Assembly: GCA_028829895.1 (NCBI GenBank) | Contig: CM054181.1 | Span: forward strand, 111,325,360-111,389,359 | Origin: Sinotaia quadrata | Lineage: Eukaryota; Mollusca; Gastropoda; Architaenioglossa; Viviparidae | Direction: 5' to 3' | DNA: 64,000 bases | Shown: positions 1-10,785 of the stretch, in pieces | How positions within the stretch are numbered: position 1 is the stretch's first letter | Layout: each line of letters starts with the position of its first letter | Translations under genes and position numbers: made by a program | The notes under the pieces: generated by a model | Told to the model about the DNA's origin: nothing | The model's database searches: none | What the model saw: the letters and a program-made list of their open reading frames with translations, nothing else

Positions 1-545
1 GAGATCAAGTCTAAGATGGCTGAGAACGATGAGATTCAGGAACAACAGGCGATGACACCGCAGAGAAGGTTCGTATACAAGTACAGGTCTACTCCGCCGC
101 CTAAGTTAAAATTGACACAACAAGAGAAAGCCTGGAAAGTCCGTAGCGAAAATGGAGGCGAGAATGGAAAAATTACGAAGTAGCGTCACGACTAAACAGT
201 GAAGAGATATAGTAACAATGGCAGTGTTTCTTACAGTCATTGACTAAACAGTGAAAAGATATAGTAACAACGGCAGTGTTTCTTACAGGAGAGGAGGCAG
301 CGGAACTGTACGAAATGTTCAGGCTTGACACTGAAGTTAAACGAAATGACATAGATTCGGTAATCTGAGAAATTCGAACACTATTGCTTAGTACAGACAA
401 ACAAAACCTATGAAACCTATAGATTCAATCAACGCAACCAAAAGAAGGAAGAAAGTGTTGAGGCCTACGTGGCAGCCTTGAGACAACTTTGTTCCTTTCA
501 ACTCTTCGAGAACGTCATCATTCATCCTCATCGGATAGTCATTTC
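1..545 (+). pseudogene. Decayed Ty3/gypsy gag fragment
   Basis: The + strand encodes gag-like sequence broken by stops and frameshifts. The most readable part is about 365-540, where a frame gives TYETYRFNQRNQKKEESVEA followed by a YVAALRQLC-type segment. That is the conserved core of gag in gypsy elements of the common invertebrate class with canonical pol order. Upstream pieces (about 85-180, with PPPKLKL and a WKV motif; 220-240, AVFLTVI; 290-325, GEEAAELYEMF) fit the N-terminal half of the same gag when read across frames. A stop near 366 and a frame change near 370 show that it is dead. A 52-bp tandem duplication (190-289) splits the AVFLTVI/GEEAAELY region. The left end is cut by the window. 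Similarity stops at about 540-545, where opposite-strand pol sequence begins. I am confident of the family and less sure of the exact limits. Confidence 0.7.
190..289 (+). repeat. 52-bp tandem duplication inside gag relic
   Basis: Two copies with period 52, differing at a few bases, both starting GACTAAACAGTGAA and ending TTTCTTACAG. The duplication interrupts the gag reading frame, so it arose in the relic or marks its decay. Confidence 0.9.
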
Positions 546-1292
546 ACCTCAACGCTTTGTTGAGTCAGTGGCTTCGGATTGATACAAAGACGGACGGAAC
601 CATTCACTTTGATTGTCACCATGACGATGCTGATCCAGTCGGTTGGACTATCGACTTTTGTGATCACACTGAGCGTTAACAATCGACCGTGCTTCACTTT
701 CACTTTTTCTCTGATTGCAATGGGCCACTGTCTTCATGGCAGTTTGACTGGCAGGACTGATGGGTCCGTTTCCAAGTGAAGCTCACCTTCGATATTACCC
801 AGTTCTCCCTCAGAAAATATCATGAAATTCCAGAATTCCACTTTTTGGCCAATAACTGCAATGTTTTCTCTCACCTCTCAAAAGTTGTATTTCTTCTACT
901 GCTTTGAGTCCTAGAATCAGCTTTGTTTTTCCTCTCAGGATTTATAATCGTACCAGAAAATATTTCTGATTTGGGGGTTTTCCACTTCAAATATTTTCTC
1001 TCCTAATGGTCTAACCTCTCTACCATCATATTACCAGTTTCTTGTTCGACTTGTCAAGGGCTCCTGTGACTCTGATGTAAGTCTATTGCGACATACAGTT
1101 TACACTGGCCCCTAAATCTAACTGAAATGTCACTAGCACTCTTCCAATCGTCACGTTTGCATAGACTCCTCTTTCATTTGTGCCAATGTGCAAAACACTC
1201 TCACGCTTACTATCCTCATAAGAAGCATCTAATTCCTGGTCGTAATCATCGTCATTCAACAGGTTAATGATTCCTTCTCGTTCGCTATGCAC
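546..1292 (-). pseudogene. Decayed Ty3/gypsy protease-reverse transcriptase fragment
   Basis: Read on the - strand, 1292-1083 gives a retroviral-type aspartic protease start: ANVTIGRVLVTFQLDLGASV, where DLGAS stands in place of the active DTGAS. Downstream, at lower coordinates, is the linker/RT N-terminus: a FHDIFSEGELG block near 835-800, then IREKVK, a LLTLSVITKVDSPTDWIS block, and the fingers motif RLCINPKPLTQ near 590-560. Stops and frame changes separate the blocks, and the active-site Thr is replaced by Leu, so it is inactive. The order protease then RT is canonical for gypsy, unlike the intact element at 50.6 kb. The RT palm with its YxDD/FxDD box is missing; sequence ends at the junction with the + strand gag piece near 545. 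Confidence 0.75.
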
Positions 1293-2055
1293 ATACTGGC
1301 AAAATGGTTTATTTTTCCAATTGTGTTAAATATATTTCTATATGCTGGACATTGTTCTTTGCTATTTATAGATTTATCTCGTACATCCACAAACCCCAAT
1401 ACTTTTGCTCTTTATACATTTATCTTGTACATTCACAGACCCCAAATTTTTAAACTTTACTAGCGACCGACTAGAAGAGCCACATAAGCAAGAACAGTGT
1501 TCAAAATAAAGACAAATATTTTTTCTTTTTCACACTATCAATTTATTTATTTGATCACCTATTACCATTAATATTAAATGAAACCCATTGTGTAGCACCT
1601 CTCGATGGTTGGGAATGACCGATAAACAATAGTAAGTTTCAATTAAACTGCGCTTTATTTAAAAAGTGGAGTTTGGTTTACCGTTTCTTTGCCCCCTTCC
1701 TTTTCTTTTCCAAGACTGTTTGTAAAACATAGGTTCACACACACAAAAAAACTTACTAGGTAACCAGAAATAAATTCAGGATATCGCATTTGTAAACGGA
1801 AACTTTCAAACAATTATGGAAAGTTCTTTTTTCTGCTCAATTTTCTTTAAACGATCTTAGCTCACATCTTTATGCTGTATTGAAATCATTTCGGTTTTCA
1901 TTTCGTGCTATTTTATTTCAGAATCTTCTGCAGAGTAAGAGAGAATTATAAATGTATAGAACACGTGTTTAACATTCTTACTAGTACACTTCATTTTTTT
2001 CATAGAAGGTAAATCAACTATGATTAATCAGGAAGGAAAACAGCTATGCGTGCGA
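1293..2055. other. Unassigned AT-rich intergenic DNA
   Basis: No frame, RNA gene or array that I can support. Two related short segments around 1360-1450 (TTTATAGATTTATCTCGTAC and TTTATACATTTATCTTGTAC) suggest a small diverged duplication. Confidence 0.5.
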
Positions 2056-2152
2056 TTGTTGTGTGTTTGTGTGTGTGTGTGCACGCGCGCGATTGGAATG
2101 TGTGTATGTGCGTGCGTGTGCGTGCGTGCGTGCGTGCGTGCGTGTGTGTGAA
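2056..2152. repeat. GT/GTGC microsatellite
   Basis: Alternating purine-pyrimidine tract, mainly GTGT with GCGC and repeated GTGC tetramers. Sequence of this kind can adopt Z-DNA. Confidence 0.95.
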
Positions 2153-2159
2153 AGCTTAG

Positions 2160-3090
2160 TACATGAGTTAAATATTAAATGAAATATATTTAAATATTTT
2201 TTGTACGTTCATGCGCATACATATGCATAGGACTAATGCATATATATATATATTCATTTTACGTATAAACACACGCACACATACTGATTCACACACAATG
2301 TACACACATATATAGTTTTTATGTAGGTAAAAATTGTATTGAACGTAAGATATTGCAACACATTTATTTTTTATTTGTAAAATATTATTACACATTTAAC
2401 CGGAACAGCTGTTTTGTTCAAAAGTGAAAACGTAGTGGGGTTTTAAATAAATTATCAAGTTTTTTTACATTAGGTACCAATCACACTGCACAACTGTGTT
2501 TGTTGCTACTGAAATGGAAATATGCATTGCAATAATACTTCAAATTCTCTCCATTCTTAGTACTTAATTTTATGTACAAATATTCACTTTATGGCATATT
2601 TCGACTGTGCAGTCCGTGATTTATCTGTCATAGATTTGTTTTTATTTTAGTGCATAATGATAATTAATTAACTAATTCACGGATAAGGACGGATAACTAC
2701 GACCCAAGCCCGTTGTCTGCCACTCTGACTCCGATCATGCGATTGGCTGTATAAAAAATAAAATAAACTCGTTTTCTTTCTTTTCTTTTTTTTTTAAGTA
2801 TTCCGGAGTTTAGTACGTGTACACGCCCCCCCCCCCCCTTTAATTCTTAGCCGAGCTTCAAATCTCCCGACTTAGCTAATATAAGCTTGTTGGCAACACA
2901 GAAAATAGAAATAAGTGCTGATCCGATTTGAGCGCCCCTTCCCCCCCCCCCCTCCCGCCTAGGCTTATGCATCTGAACATGGACAAGTGACGAGCATGCA
3001 ATCCTGCAATAAAACAACCAACACCTAAGAAGATCTTCAGGGTTTTTCCCGGATGCAGGAGACATGATAGAAACCAGTCACGCAACTTAG
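2160..3090. other. Unassigned intergenic DNA with two poly-C tracts
   Basis: AT-rich with short ATAT and ACAC patches. Two C homopolymers lie at 2826-2838 and about 2937-2952. Short frames on the - strand around 2847-3085 cross these low-complexity runs and I do not regard them as genes. Confidence 0.5.
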
Positions 3091-3092
3091 GT

Positions 3093-3264
3093 TGTTTTTT
3101 TTTAAGTTACTGTTTTAGTTGGTGTTTTTTAAGTTACTGTTTTAGTTGGTGTTTTTTAAGTTACTGTTTTAGTTGGTGTTTTTTAAGTTACTGTTTTAGT
3201 TGGTGTTTTTTAAGTTACTGTTTTAGTTGGTGTTTTTTAAGTTACTGTTTTAGTTGATGTTTTT
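3093..3264 (+). repeat. 27-bp minisatellite, about six copies
   Basis: Nearly perfect tandem copies of a unit beginning GTTTTTTAAGTTACTG and ending TTTTAGTTGGT. The first copy has a longer T run and the last carries a GATG variant. Confidence 0.95.
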
Positions 3265-4224
3265 TCAAAATATATATTTCTAGTGACGTGGCTTTCCGTC
3301 ACAGTGCAGGAATTCGGTGTAAAGAACATGGGTTGTCGGTCGTAGTTTTTAAAAAAAAAAAATTAATCGAGTCAGTTCATTCCTGTATTCATTGCGTTGT
3401 CAGCAGGTGACGCTCCCGGAAGTGTTGGGCTGTTTGTGACCAATTTCAAACACGTGTCGCTGATTGCTGTCTCTAGTATTCCTACCTTCTTATCAAGAAA
3501 ATGATGTGAAAGCGAGTGCAGTGTCAGCCTTATCTTCTTTGTCTTCCAAGTCAGGCAACATGTGCGCCGTCAGGACAGGGTGCTATCTTGGAACGGGTGA
3601 GACAAGCTGATTTCAGGCATTTATCATCATTTGTGGCAAGTGTGGTTTTAGATTGGTTCTCGTTTCTTATTTTATTGGTCTCTGTGTTTAATATTGGTTA
3701 AAAGAAAATCATATGGTTGTATTCACATTAGATTACGTTTGCAGTCTGTTCTTCTTATATCCATCCTAAATTATCCTGTGTTTGTGTTTGTCAGTCTGTC
3801 TTTAGAATATTTATATTCCTTTCCTCATCTAATTTCCGTCAACGCCAATCTCAAGAGATCCATTTCAACACACACGCGCACAGCCTTTTTTTAACAGGTA
3901 TAATTTCCTTCCTAACTAAAGAAGGTTGCAGAGAAAATCTTTTGTGTTCGAGGAGATATATAGAAAGACATCCTCTTTTTTTCCACGTTTTTACCGATTT
4001 TAAGGATTAAGGATCACTGCCTTAGTGAACTTCTGACTGTTCTCCCCATCCCGTCCTCCACGTGCCGTTATAAATTTAAAGTTTAGTGACAGTGTATCAA
4101 AGTTATTTTCTGTACTCCAAATGACGCGCGCAACTCTGGCAAGATCCCCAGTGGTATAAATCAATTATCACTCCGTCCGTCTCTTCTCTCCGCTAAAAAA
4201 TAAGTCAATTAAATCCTTTTGAAA
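3265..4224. other. Unassigned intergenic DNA
   Basis: No gene that I can support. An ETS-like CCGGAAGTG lies near 3416, but no TATA, donor site or coding frame around it is convincing. Short frames at 3516-3894 show no recognisable domain. Confidence 0.45.
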
Positions 4225-4330
4225 TAAATCAATCCCGAGCTTGTGCGCTGGTAGAACACCTCCACAAGCAAGTCTGCTCCAGGCAGGTCATGGTTCACTG
4301 CTGATGAAGGCCTGTGTGACGCGATGCGTC
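4225..4330 (+). repeat. Possible tRNA-like (SINE) segment
   Basis: A GCGCTGGTAGAACACC stretch followed about 35 bp later by GGTCATGGTTCACTGC resembles weak pol III A- and B-box spacing in tRNA-derived SINEs. The match is loose and no poly-A or second copy was seen, so this is tentative. Confidence 0.2.
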
Positions 4331-4510
4331 TAACTTCTGTGCAAGGTTATGCAAAATGTGGCTTTTGTTCGTGGAGTGGAATGGACACCTAACTTGTTGA
4401 TATCTTCACCCCCAGGTTTTTGCCAACTAGCAGCACGCCTGCACTGGTTAACCTTGGATGCTAACTTGTATATTATTTGCCAGCCAAGAGCAAGGAGGTC
4501 ACGCGATCTG

Positions 4511-4538
4511 TGACGTCGGAAGGTTGTGCGTCTATATA
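4511..4538 (+). promoter_or_regulatory. CRE-like site and TATA box
   Basis: TGACGTCG at 4511-4518 is one base from the full cAMP-response element, and TATATA lies at 4533-4538. The TATA is about 40 bp before an ATG that opens a short hydrophobic frame ending at a GTGAGT donor. The arrangement is that of a compact TATA-type promoter, but both motifs are short and could occur by chance. Confidence 0.3.
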
Positions 4539-4577
4539 CAGTGCCAGATTCCCAAGTAGGCAGAGAACATCGTGAAG

Positions 4578-4603
4578 ATGAAAGGTCTATTGCGGCTTCT
4601 GGG
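4578..4603 (+). CDS. Candidate first coding exon (signal-peptide-like)
   Basis: ATG at 4578 (context GAAGATGA) reads MKGLLRLLG and runs into GG|GTGAGTG, a good 5' splice donor at 4604. A basic residue followed by a Leu-rich run is how many signal peptides start, and a first exon that ends within the signal peptide is common in secreted-protein genes. The TATA box 40 bp upstream supports it. No downstream exon could be identified, so the product is unknown. The alternative is chance co-occurrence of short signals. Confidence 0.22.
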
Positions 4604-4796
4604 GTGAGTGTGAGCGGAACAAATAGGCAGAGTAGGCGTCGGCCTATGAGCCCCATGCCTTTTAGGGGCCCCGCGACAACGGATCAAAATAATATTGAAT
4701 TGATTTGATCTTGAAAGAAAATAACAATCAAGCTTTCTTAATTTGTTTTCAAAAGAGGGAGAGGAATGAATCAACTTGAACAAACGAAAACTTTAC

Positions 4797-5378
4797 TAAT
4801 GACTAATTGGCCTAGATTAAATAATATCTGGTTACTAATCAACATGAAATTGGCCTGGGTTAATCTTATCATTAATCAACATGAAATTGGTCTAGGTTAA
4901 TCTTATCATTAATCAACATAAAATTGGCCTAGGTTAAATAATATCTGGTTAATAATCAACATGAAATTGGCCTAGGTTAAATAATATCGGATCATTAATC
5001 TACATGAAATTGGCCTAGGTTAAATAATATCGGATCATTAGTCAACATAAAATTGGCATAAGTTAATGTTTTCATTAATCAACATAAAATTGGGGTAGGT
5101 TAAATAATATCTTATCAATAATCAATATAAAATTGGCCTATGTTAAATATATATTATCATTCATCAACATGGAATTGGCCTAGATTAAATAATATCTAAT
5201 CATTAATCAACATAAAATTGGCCTAGCTTAAATAATATCTAATCATTAATTGACATGAAATTGGCCTATGTTCAATAATATCTTATCATTAATCAACATG
5301 AAATTGGCCTAGGTTAATCTTATCATTAACCAACATAAAATTAGTTAATCATTAATCGACATGAAATTGGTCTAGGAA
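4797..5378. repeat. Imperfect ~37-43-bp minisatellite
   Basis: About 14 diverged copies of a unit around ATCAACATGAAATTGGCCTA with a GGTTAAATAATATC tail. Two length classes occur, with either an AATAATATC or a shorter TCTTATC linker. Divergence between copies suggests an old array. Confidence 0.9.
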
Positions 5379-5639
5379 AAAAATCAATTTCGGTGCTGTG
5401 AAACTGTAGTCGGTTCATTGTACTCCTGTCTAGTACGTGGGCGAAAAGGAACATTCTTTTCTTTCCGGCATTTGTGGATTTTGACAGTCCTTTCGCTACT
5501 GTCTGGAACGCAACAAGAACTGGGAAGACTTGTCTGCTTGCTAACAAGCAGTTTGAGATTGCTCGGGGGGGTGTAGGTGGAGAAAGGGTAAATTTGCTGG
5601 AATAAGGGATGACGGCCCATCTGTGGCAGAGGACTTTTC

Positions 5640-6215
5640 TAGAGGAGATGGCATCCTTGCTTGTGCTATTTTTTTCTTCTCTCTTTCCTGTGACCTCTCA
5701 CCCCAACCCTGGAGTCAATTAGTGTTTCTCTGCGTGTGTATGTGTGACCTCTCTCCTTCCATTCTCTCTCCCTCCCTCTCTTTCTCGCCTTTCCATATTT
5801 TCTCTCTCTTCCTCTTTCTCTCCTTCATTATCTATATCTCTTTGTTCTCCCTCTTCTCTCTTTATATCTCTACGTCTCTTCTCTTTCTCCTTTATATTTA
5901 TGTTTTTCTCTCCCCCCTTCTCTCTTTCTCTTCCTAGTTTTCTCGCTCTCTATATCTCTTTATCCTTTCTCTCTTTTCCCCGACTTCCTCTGTTTCTCTC
6001 TTTCCAGCTCCATCCCTCTCTCTAATCCACCCTTACTTTTTCACATATTTGTGTCTTTCCTTTCACTGCTCTCTCTCTCTCATCCAATGCTCTTTTTCAT
6101 CTCTTTCTCCACTTTCTCTCTTTTCGTTCTTTCTATCTCTCTACTTTCCCACTCTAACCGTTGCCCTTTTCTTACTTTCCTCTCAGTATTTCTCCGTCTT
6201 CTATCTCCATATATA
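5640..6215 (+). repeat. Long CT-rich polypyrimidine tract
   Basis: Nearly 600 bases made largely of C and T on the + strand, with (TC)n blocks. Serine/leucine/phenylalanine-rich frames here are by-products of composition. Such tracts can form triplex (H-DNA). Confidence 0.9.
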
Positions 6216-6229
6216 TATGTTTCGTGATA

Positions 6230-6327
6230 TGCGTGTGTGCGTGCGAGTGTAGTATATGCATGTGCGTGCAGGTGTATTTATGTGTGCGTGCTTTTATGTG
6301 TGTGTGTATGTGTGTGTGTGTGTGTGT

Positions 6328-6401
<74 letters not shown>
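6230..6401. repeat. GT microsatellite
   Basis: GT dinucleotides, broken at the left by GTGC and TATG variants and pure at the right (about 6338-6401). Confidence 0.95.
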
Positions 6402-6404
<3 letters not shown>

Positions 6405-6548
6405 GACATATCACTCAAATGAGTCCAGCCAAGGTGTCGCACGTCTTAGGGCTACAGGGGAGAAAGCTTCACTATAGTTAAATTTATCCGATGCGACCAG
6501 TCTTCTTTTCCCCCCTGTATATGACAGCCAGTTTACTCCTACTTTACT

Positions 6549-7262
6549 TGTGAATATGCCTACAAAAAGTATGTGTTGCTGCCTACAAAAAGTATGTGTA
6601 TGTGCCTACAAAAAGTATGTGTATGTGCCTACAAAAAGTATGTGTATGTTCCTACAAAAAGTATGTGTATGTGCCTACAAAAAGTATGTGTTGCTGCCTA
6701 CAAAAAGTATGTGTTGCTGCCTACAAAATGTATGCGTTGCTGCCTACAAAAAGTATGTGTTGCTGCCTACAAAAAGTATGTGAATGTGCCTACAAAAAGT
6801 ACGTGTTGCTGCTTACAAAATGTATGTGTATGTGCCTACAAAAAGTAGGTGTATGTGCTTACAAAAAGTATGTGTTGCTGCCTACAAAAAGTATGTGAAT
6901 GTGCCTACAAAAAGTATGTGTTGCTGCCTACAAAAAATATGCGTTGCTGCCTACAAAAAGTATGTGTTGCTGCCTACAAAAAGTATGTGTTGCTGCCTAC
7001 AAAAAGTATGTGTTGCTGCCTACAAAAAGTATTTGTTGCTGCCCACAAAAAGTATGTGTTGCTGCCTACAAAAAGTATGTGTTGCTGCCCACAAAAAGTA
7101 TGTGTTGCTGCCTACAAAAGTATGTGTTGCTGCCCACAAAAAGTATGTGTTGCTGCCTACAAAAAGTATGTGTTGCTGCCTACAAAAAGTATGTGTTGCT
7201 GCCTACAAAAAGTATGTGTTGCTGCCTACAAAAAGTATGCGTTGCTGCCTACAAAAAGTATC
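6549..7262 (+). repeat. 23-bp minisatellite, about 31 copies
   Basis: Units of GCCTACAAAAAGTATGTG plus TTGCT, with TATGT or AATGT variants clustered at the left. One copy near 7120 has lost an A. Because 23 is not divisible by 3 and no phase holds a stop, all three + strand frames stay open (about 130-175 residues each) and encode Cys-rich KVCVAAYKKYVLLPTKS-type repeats. I treat these frames as artefacts. Confidence 0.95.
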
Positions 7263-8050
7263 CAACGTGTACACCTTCGCATGCCAGAGATTTTTAAAAA
7301 TATTTCCATGACAACACCTACCAAACTCGTAAAAGAGGAATAAGATAGATTTTCTGTTTAATAATAGTACACAAGATGTAGTAGAACAATGGATACATTT
7401 ACTACAAACTGTATGGTTGTAGAGTCCTTGAACAAGCATGCAAGATATTTAATACGATAGATACCAAAAAAACGTAAATTAATGGTGGGCTTCTCGGGTT
7501 CAAGAAAGACTTGATAAGAGAGGATTTTGATACATCTAAATTTTTTTTTATAAATGCTACAGAAAATGTTGATGGATATCTATCACCAGGAATTTTCAAG
7601 TGCTGCAATTGGAAGTGAAAGCTGCATGATTTTATTGCTCTTTCCAAAGTTATTTTGAAAAAGAAGACTACTTGGATATCGTATCAGAAGAAAAATGTTC
7701 TCGTCATTAAGCCAAGACCCGGTGTACTTCCTTTGCTCTCCAATGTTTTGCGGTCATCACGTGACACAATTTATCACTTCGTGATGAATTGTACGTAACT
7801 CTATAGTCTTGACCACAAGATGTATATCCTTTTAATTATAACTGCTAGTCTTGCAGTGCACTATGAAAAATGTTTATCGACAGGATGAACCCCACATAAA
7901 TATAGGGCTGATAATTGAAACTGCATTGTGCTGTAATTCTGTATAGATGTGCGAAGATCTGGCTATGTATGTATATAAAACATTTAAGATTAGAGATTAG
8001 CGGTTAACAATTTAATCATCTCAAATAAAAATAATGGCGGTGATGGCGGT
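7263..8050. other. Unassigned intergenic DNA
   Basis: No supportable gene, RNA or array. A - strand frame at 7402-7647 has no recognisable domain. Confidence 0.45.
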
Positions 8051-8110
8051 GTTGACTGTTTTCCTCTCCAAGGCTTGTGTGGGGCCTTTCATCTTAGGAA
8101 GTTCTTGGGC
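8051..8110 (+). repeat. Single dispersed copy of the 15-kb array unit
   Basis: GTTGACTGTTTTCCTCTCCA followed by a TGTGGGGCCTTTCATCTTAGG block closely matches the first unit of the array at 15008-15571, including the leader before the repeat. This is therefore a dispersed repeat family that expanded in tandem at one site only. Confidence 0.8.
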
Positions 8111-8126
8111 CCAGACAGCTGTAGAG

Positions 8127-8720
<594 letters not shown>

Positions 8721-8826
8721 AAAGGAAAAAGAACTCTTTAAGGAAAAAGAACTCTTTAAGGAAAAAGAACTCTTTAAGGAAAAAGAACTCTCTAAGGAAA
8801 AAGTACACTTTAAGGAAAAAGAATTA
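8721..8826 (+). repeat. 18-bp minisatellite, about six copies
   Basis: Tandem GGAAAAAGAACTCTTTAA units; the right-hand copies carry TCT and GTACAC variants. Confidence 0.95.
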
Positions 8827-9642
8827 TTGCCGACTTATTAGCTTTTGAGAGAGTGAGTTTTAATTTTGCACTAATGAATATTTTTTACAGGAGAAGTAAG
8901 CTGAAAATCGTAAACATGGGAATAGGCCCACTTCACAATTGAATTATCAAGTATAAGATAAAATATTTAAAGCTGCATAGAAATTATTGGAGGGTTCCTG
9001 GTTTTACTTCCTGGCTTGCTTACCCTTTTGGGTAGTGTTGAAACAAGACTGAGGCAACCTGGCAAAGAGGCAAAGGGAGACCACTCGAAAAATGAAGAGG
9101 CTTTGACACAACAAAGTTAAGTCTCTTGGTCAAAAATTTGACACTGAGAGAAAATAGTCTTAGAGAGAAAGTGTCCTAGAGGAGGATATTTTCTGAGACA
9201 GTTATTTTAGAAAAGAATTCCTTAGGGAGCTAGTATCAGATACTGAATATATGAATCTGTATTCTTGCAGTGGTTATATAGGGTAGCTATTCCTATATAG
9301 TCGCATTTGGGCTGCATCTCCAAAATTTTAACTTTACTTTTTTAAAATTTAATTTATGTTATTGTTTTATAAAATTCTTATTTTTCTTTGCTCTTCTTGT
9401 TAAATTCTTATCATTTCATATTTATACCCATCATTCTGTAATGTATGTATTTGTCTATTGTCCTATGTTAAATATGGCGGGAAATGCCTGGGGGCTAGAT
9501 TTGTCGAGCAATTTATTACCTGGTGTGTGAAGCAAAGTTTGTCTGTCTGTGTGTCCGTCACTCCTCAATAACATTATGGGGCGCTTTCTTAAACCGGATA
9601 TAGGAATGGACGGGCATAGGCCATCACACGCACACATACACA
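8827..9642. other. Unassigned intergenic DNA
   Basis: No gene found. Around 9536-9620 is a TTTGTCTGTCTGTGTGTCCG-containing stretch of the sort found in dispersed repeats; a similar TTTGTCTGCGTGTCTGTTTG lies at 63949-63968. Confidence 0.4.
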
Positions 9643-9653
9643 TAAGAAAGGAA

Positions 9654-9697
<44 letters not shown>

Positions 9698-9728
9698 CAA
9701 ACAAACAAACAAACAAACAAACAAACAC
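9643..9728 (+). repeat. GAAA/AAAC tetranucleotide microsatellite
   Basis: A run of GAAA that changes into ACAA/AAAC tetramers toward the right. Confidence 0.95.
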
Positions 9729-9995
9729 AGAAGTACATGCACTTCTTTCACAGAAACACTTTCGCTGACTCACATCTTAACACCATTGCTTCGGTTCACT
9801 CTTTCTAATTTGTATTTTTGCTCTAAAGAAAATACAGAACCGGAAGTTACAGCTAAGAGTGCTGTTCAGTGTTATACTCAGGAGTAGATTTTATTCGTTC
9901 GTTTCCTGGCCTTATTCCTGCTCCTCCTCTCTCTCGCTTCCCAGCATGTTTACGACAAGTCAAATCGCCATGTGGCCGACGCCGACATACTCCTG

Positions 9996-10025
9996 GTTGC
10001 CTCAAGCAACAGTTTCCATAGAAAC
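9996..10025. promoter_or_regulatory. Two adjacent RFX X-box-like palindromes
   Basis: GTTGCCTCAAGCAAC (9996-10010) and GTTTCCATAGAAAC (10012-10025) both fit the RFX half-site pattern GTNRCC / RGYAAC with a short spacer, and they are separated by one base. In animals X-boxes mark promoters of ciliary genes. No adjacent gene could be confirmed; a 106-residue + strand frame overlapping the site (9972-10292) is not recognisable. Confidence 0.4.
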
Positions 10026-10655
10026 GAGAACGTATTATTGCTAGTGACAATAACAATGTGTCCGTGTCTGCTACCTATGCGCTATCGCGTGCTTAATTTG
10101 AGTCTTCGATGCGTTCCTTGCTGTCTATGCCATCTCCACCTCTGCGATTGCTGGAAGTCTTGTGAACTGCTTGGGGTTATTCTTTACTACGACCCCAATG
10201 TAGTTAGCGCAATGTTTACAGTTAATGCATTCCTTTCTACCTCACCATCCCCCCACCTCCACCATCCACACACAACACCCTGTGTAAACTGAGCCAGAAT
10301 AAAAGAAGGTTCAAGCCTGGGGAAGATTTCTTTCCCAGAGGACGGGGGCAAGGGAGTAAATAGAGCGGTTATTTTTTTAATTTAATGTAATGCTCGTTTT
10401 TGTTCTGCCAGCTAATTAGTTGTAAACTTGTAAGACAACTGCAGAGGCTACTTTGAAGAAAGACAATGTAATTTTAGCTCAGTGGTTTTGTTTTATAAGG
10501 TTAATATTATTTACTGTATTATAGAAAATGTATATGTTAATATAGTAGTTGAATTTACAAGATTTGAACAACAACAAAAAAATGTCTCTCGTCCTTTGGC
10601 GAGTGTGTTTGGACAGGGGGAGGGAATGTTTGTTATGTTTATTTCTGATAGTTGT
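10026..10655. other. Unassigned DNA right of the X-box pair
   Basis: No domain-bearing frame. A CCACC-rich pyrimidine patch lies at 10245-10285. Confidence 0.4.
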
Positions 10656-10743
10656 TTGTTTGTTTGTTGTTTTGTTAGTCTGTTTGTTGTTTTGTTAGTA
10701 TGTTTGTTGTTGTGTTAGTATGTTTGTTGTTTTGTTAGTATGT
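10656..10743 (+). repeat. 20-bp minisatellite, four copies
   Basis: TGTTTGTTGTTTTGTTAGTA repeated with single-base changes, preceded by a short TTTG run. Confidence 0.9.
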
Positions 10744-10785
10744 TGTTACTATTGCCGTAGTTATTTGATTTTATTTTCTTCATGT

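Noticed and set aside
3416..3424. ETS-like CCGGAAGTG as a promoter
   Set aside because: A lone short motif with no start, donor or coding frame nearby.
4330..4656. 108-codon - strand frame
   Set aside because: No domain; it lies over the + strand promoter/exon candidate and has no supporting signals of its own.
6161..6481. Cys/Val- and His/Thr-rich frames over GT/CA tracts (also 8021-8365, 45631-45819)
   Set aside because: Produced by dinucleotide repeats in every frame; no protein evidence.
3093..7262. Arrays that could be mistaken for CRISPR (27-, 39-, 23-bp repeats; also 22-, 35-, 38-bp arrays elsewhere)
   Set aside because: Units are contiguous with no unique spacers, and the genome is eukaryotic.
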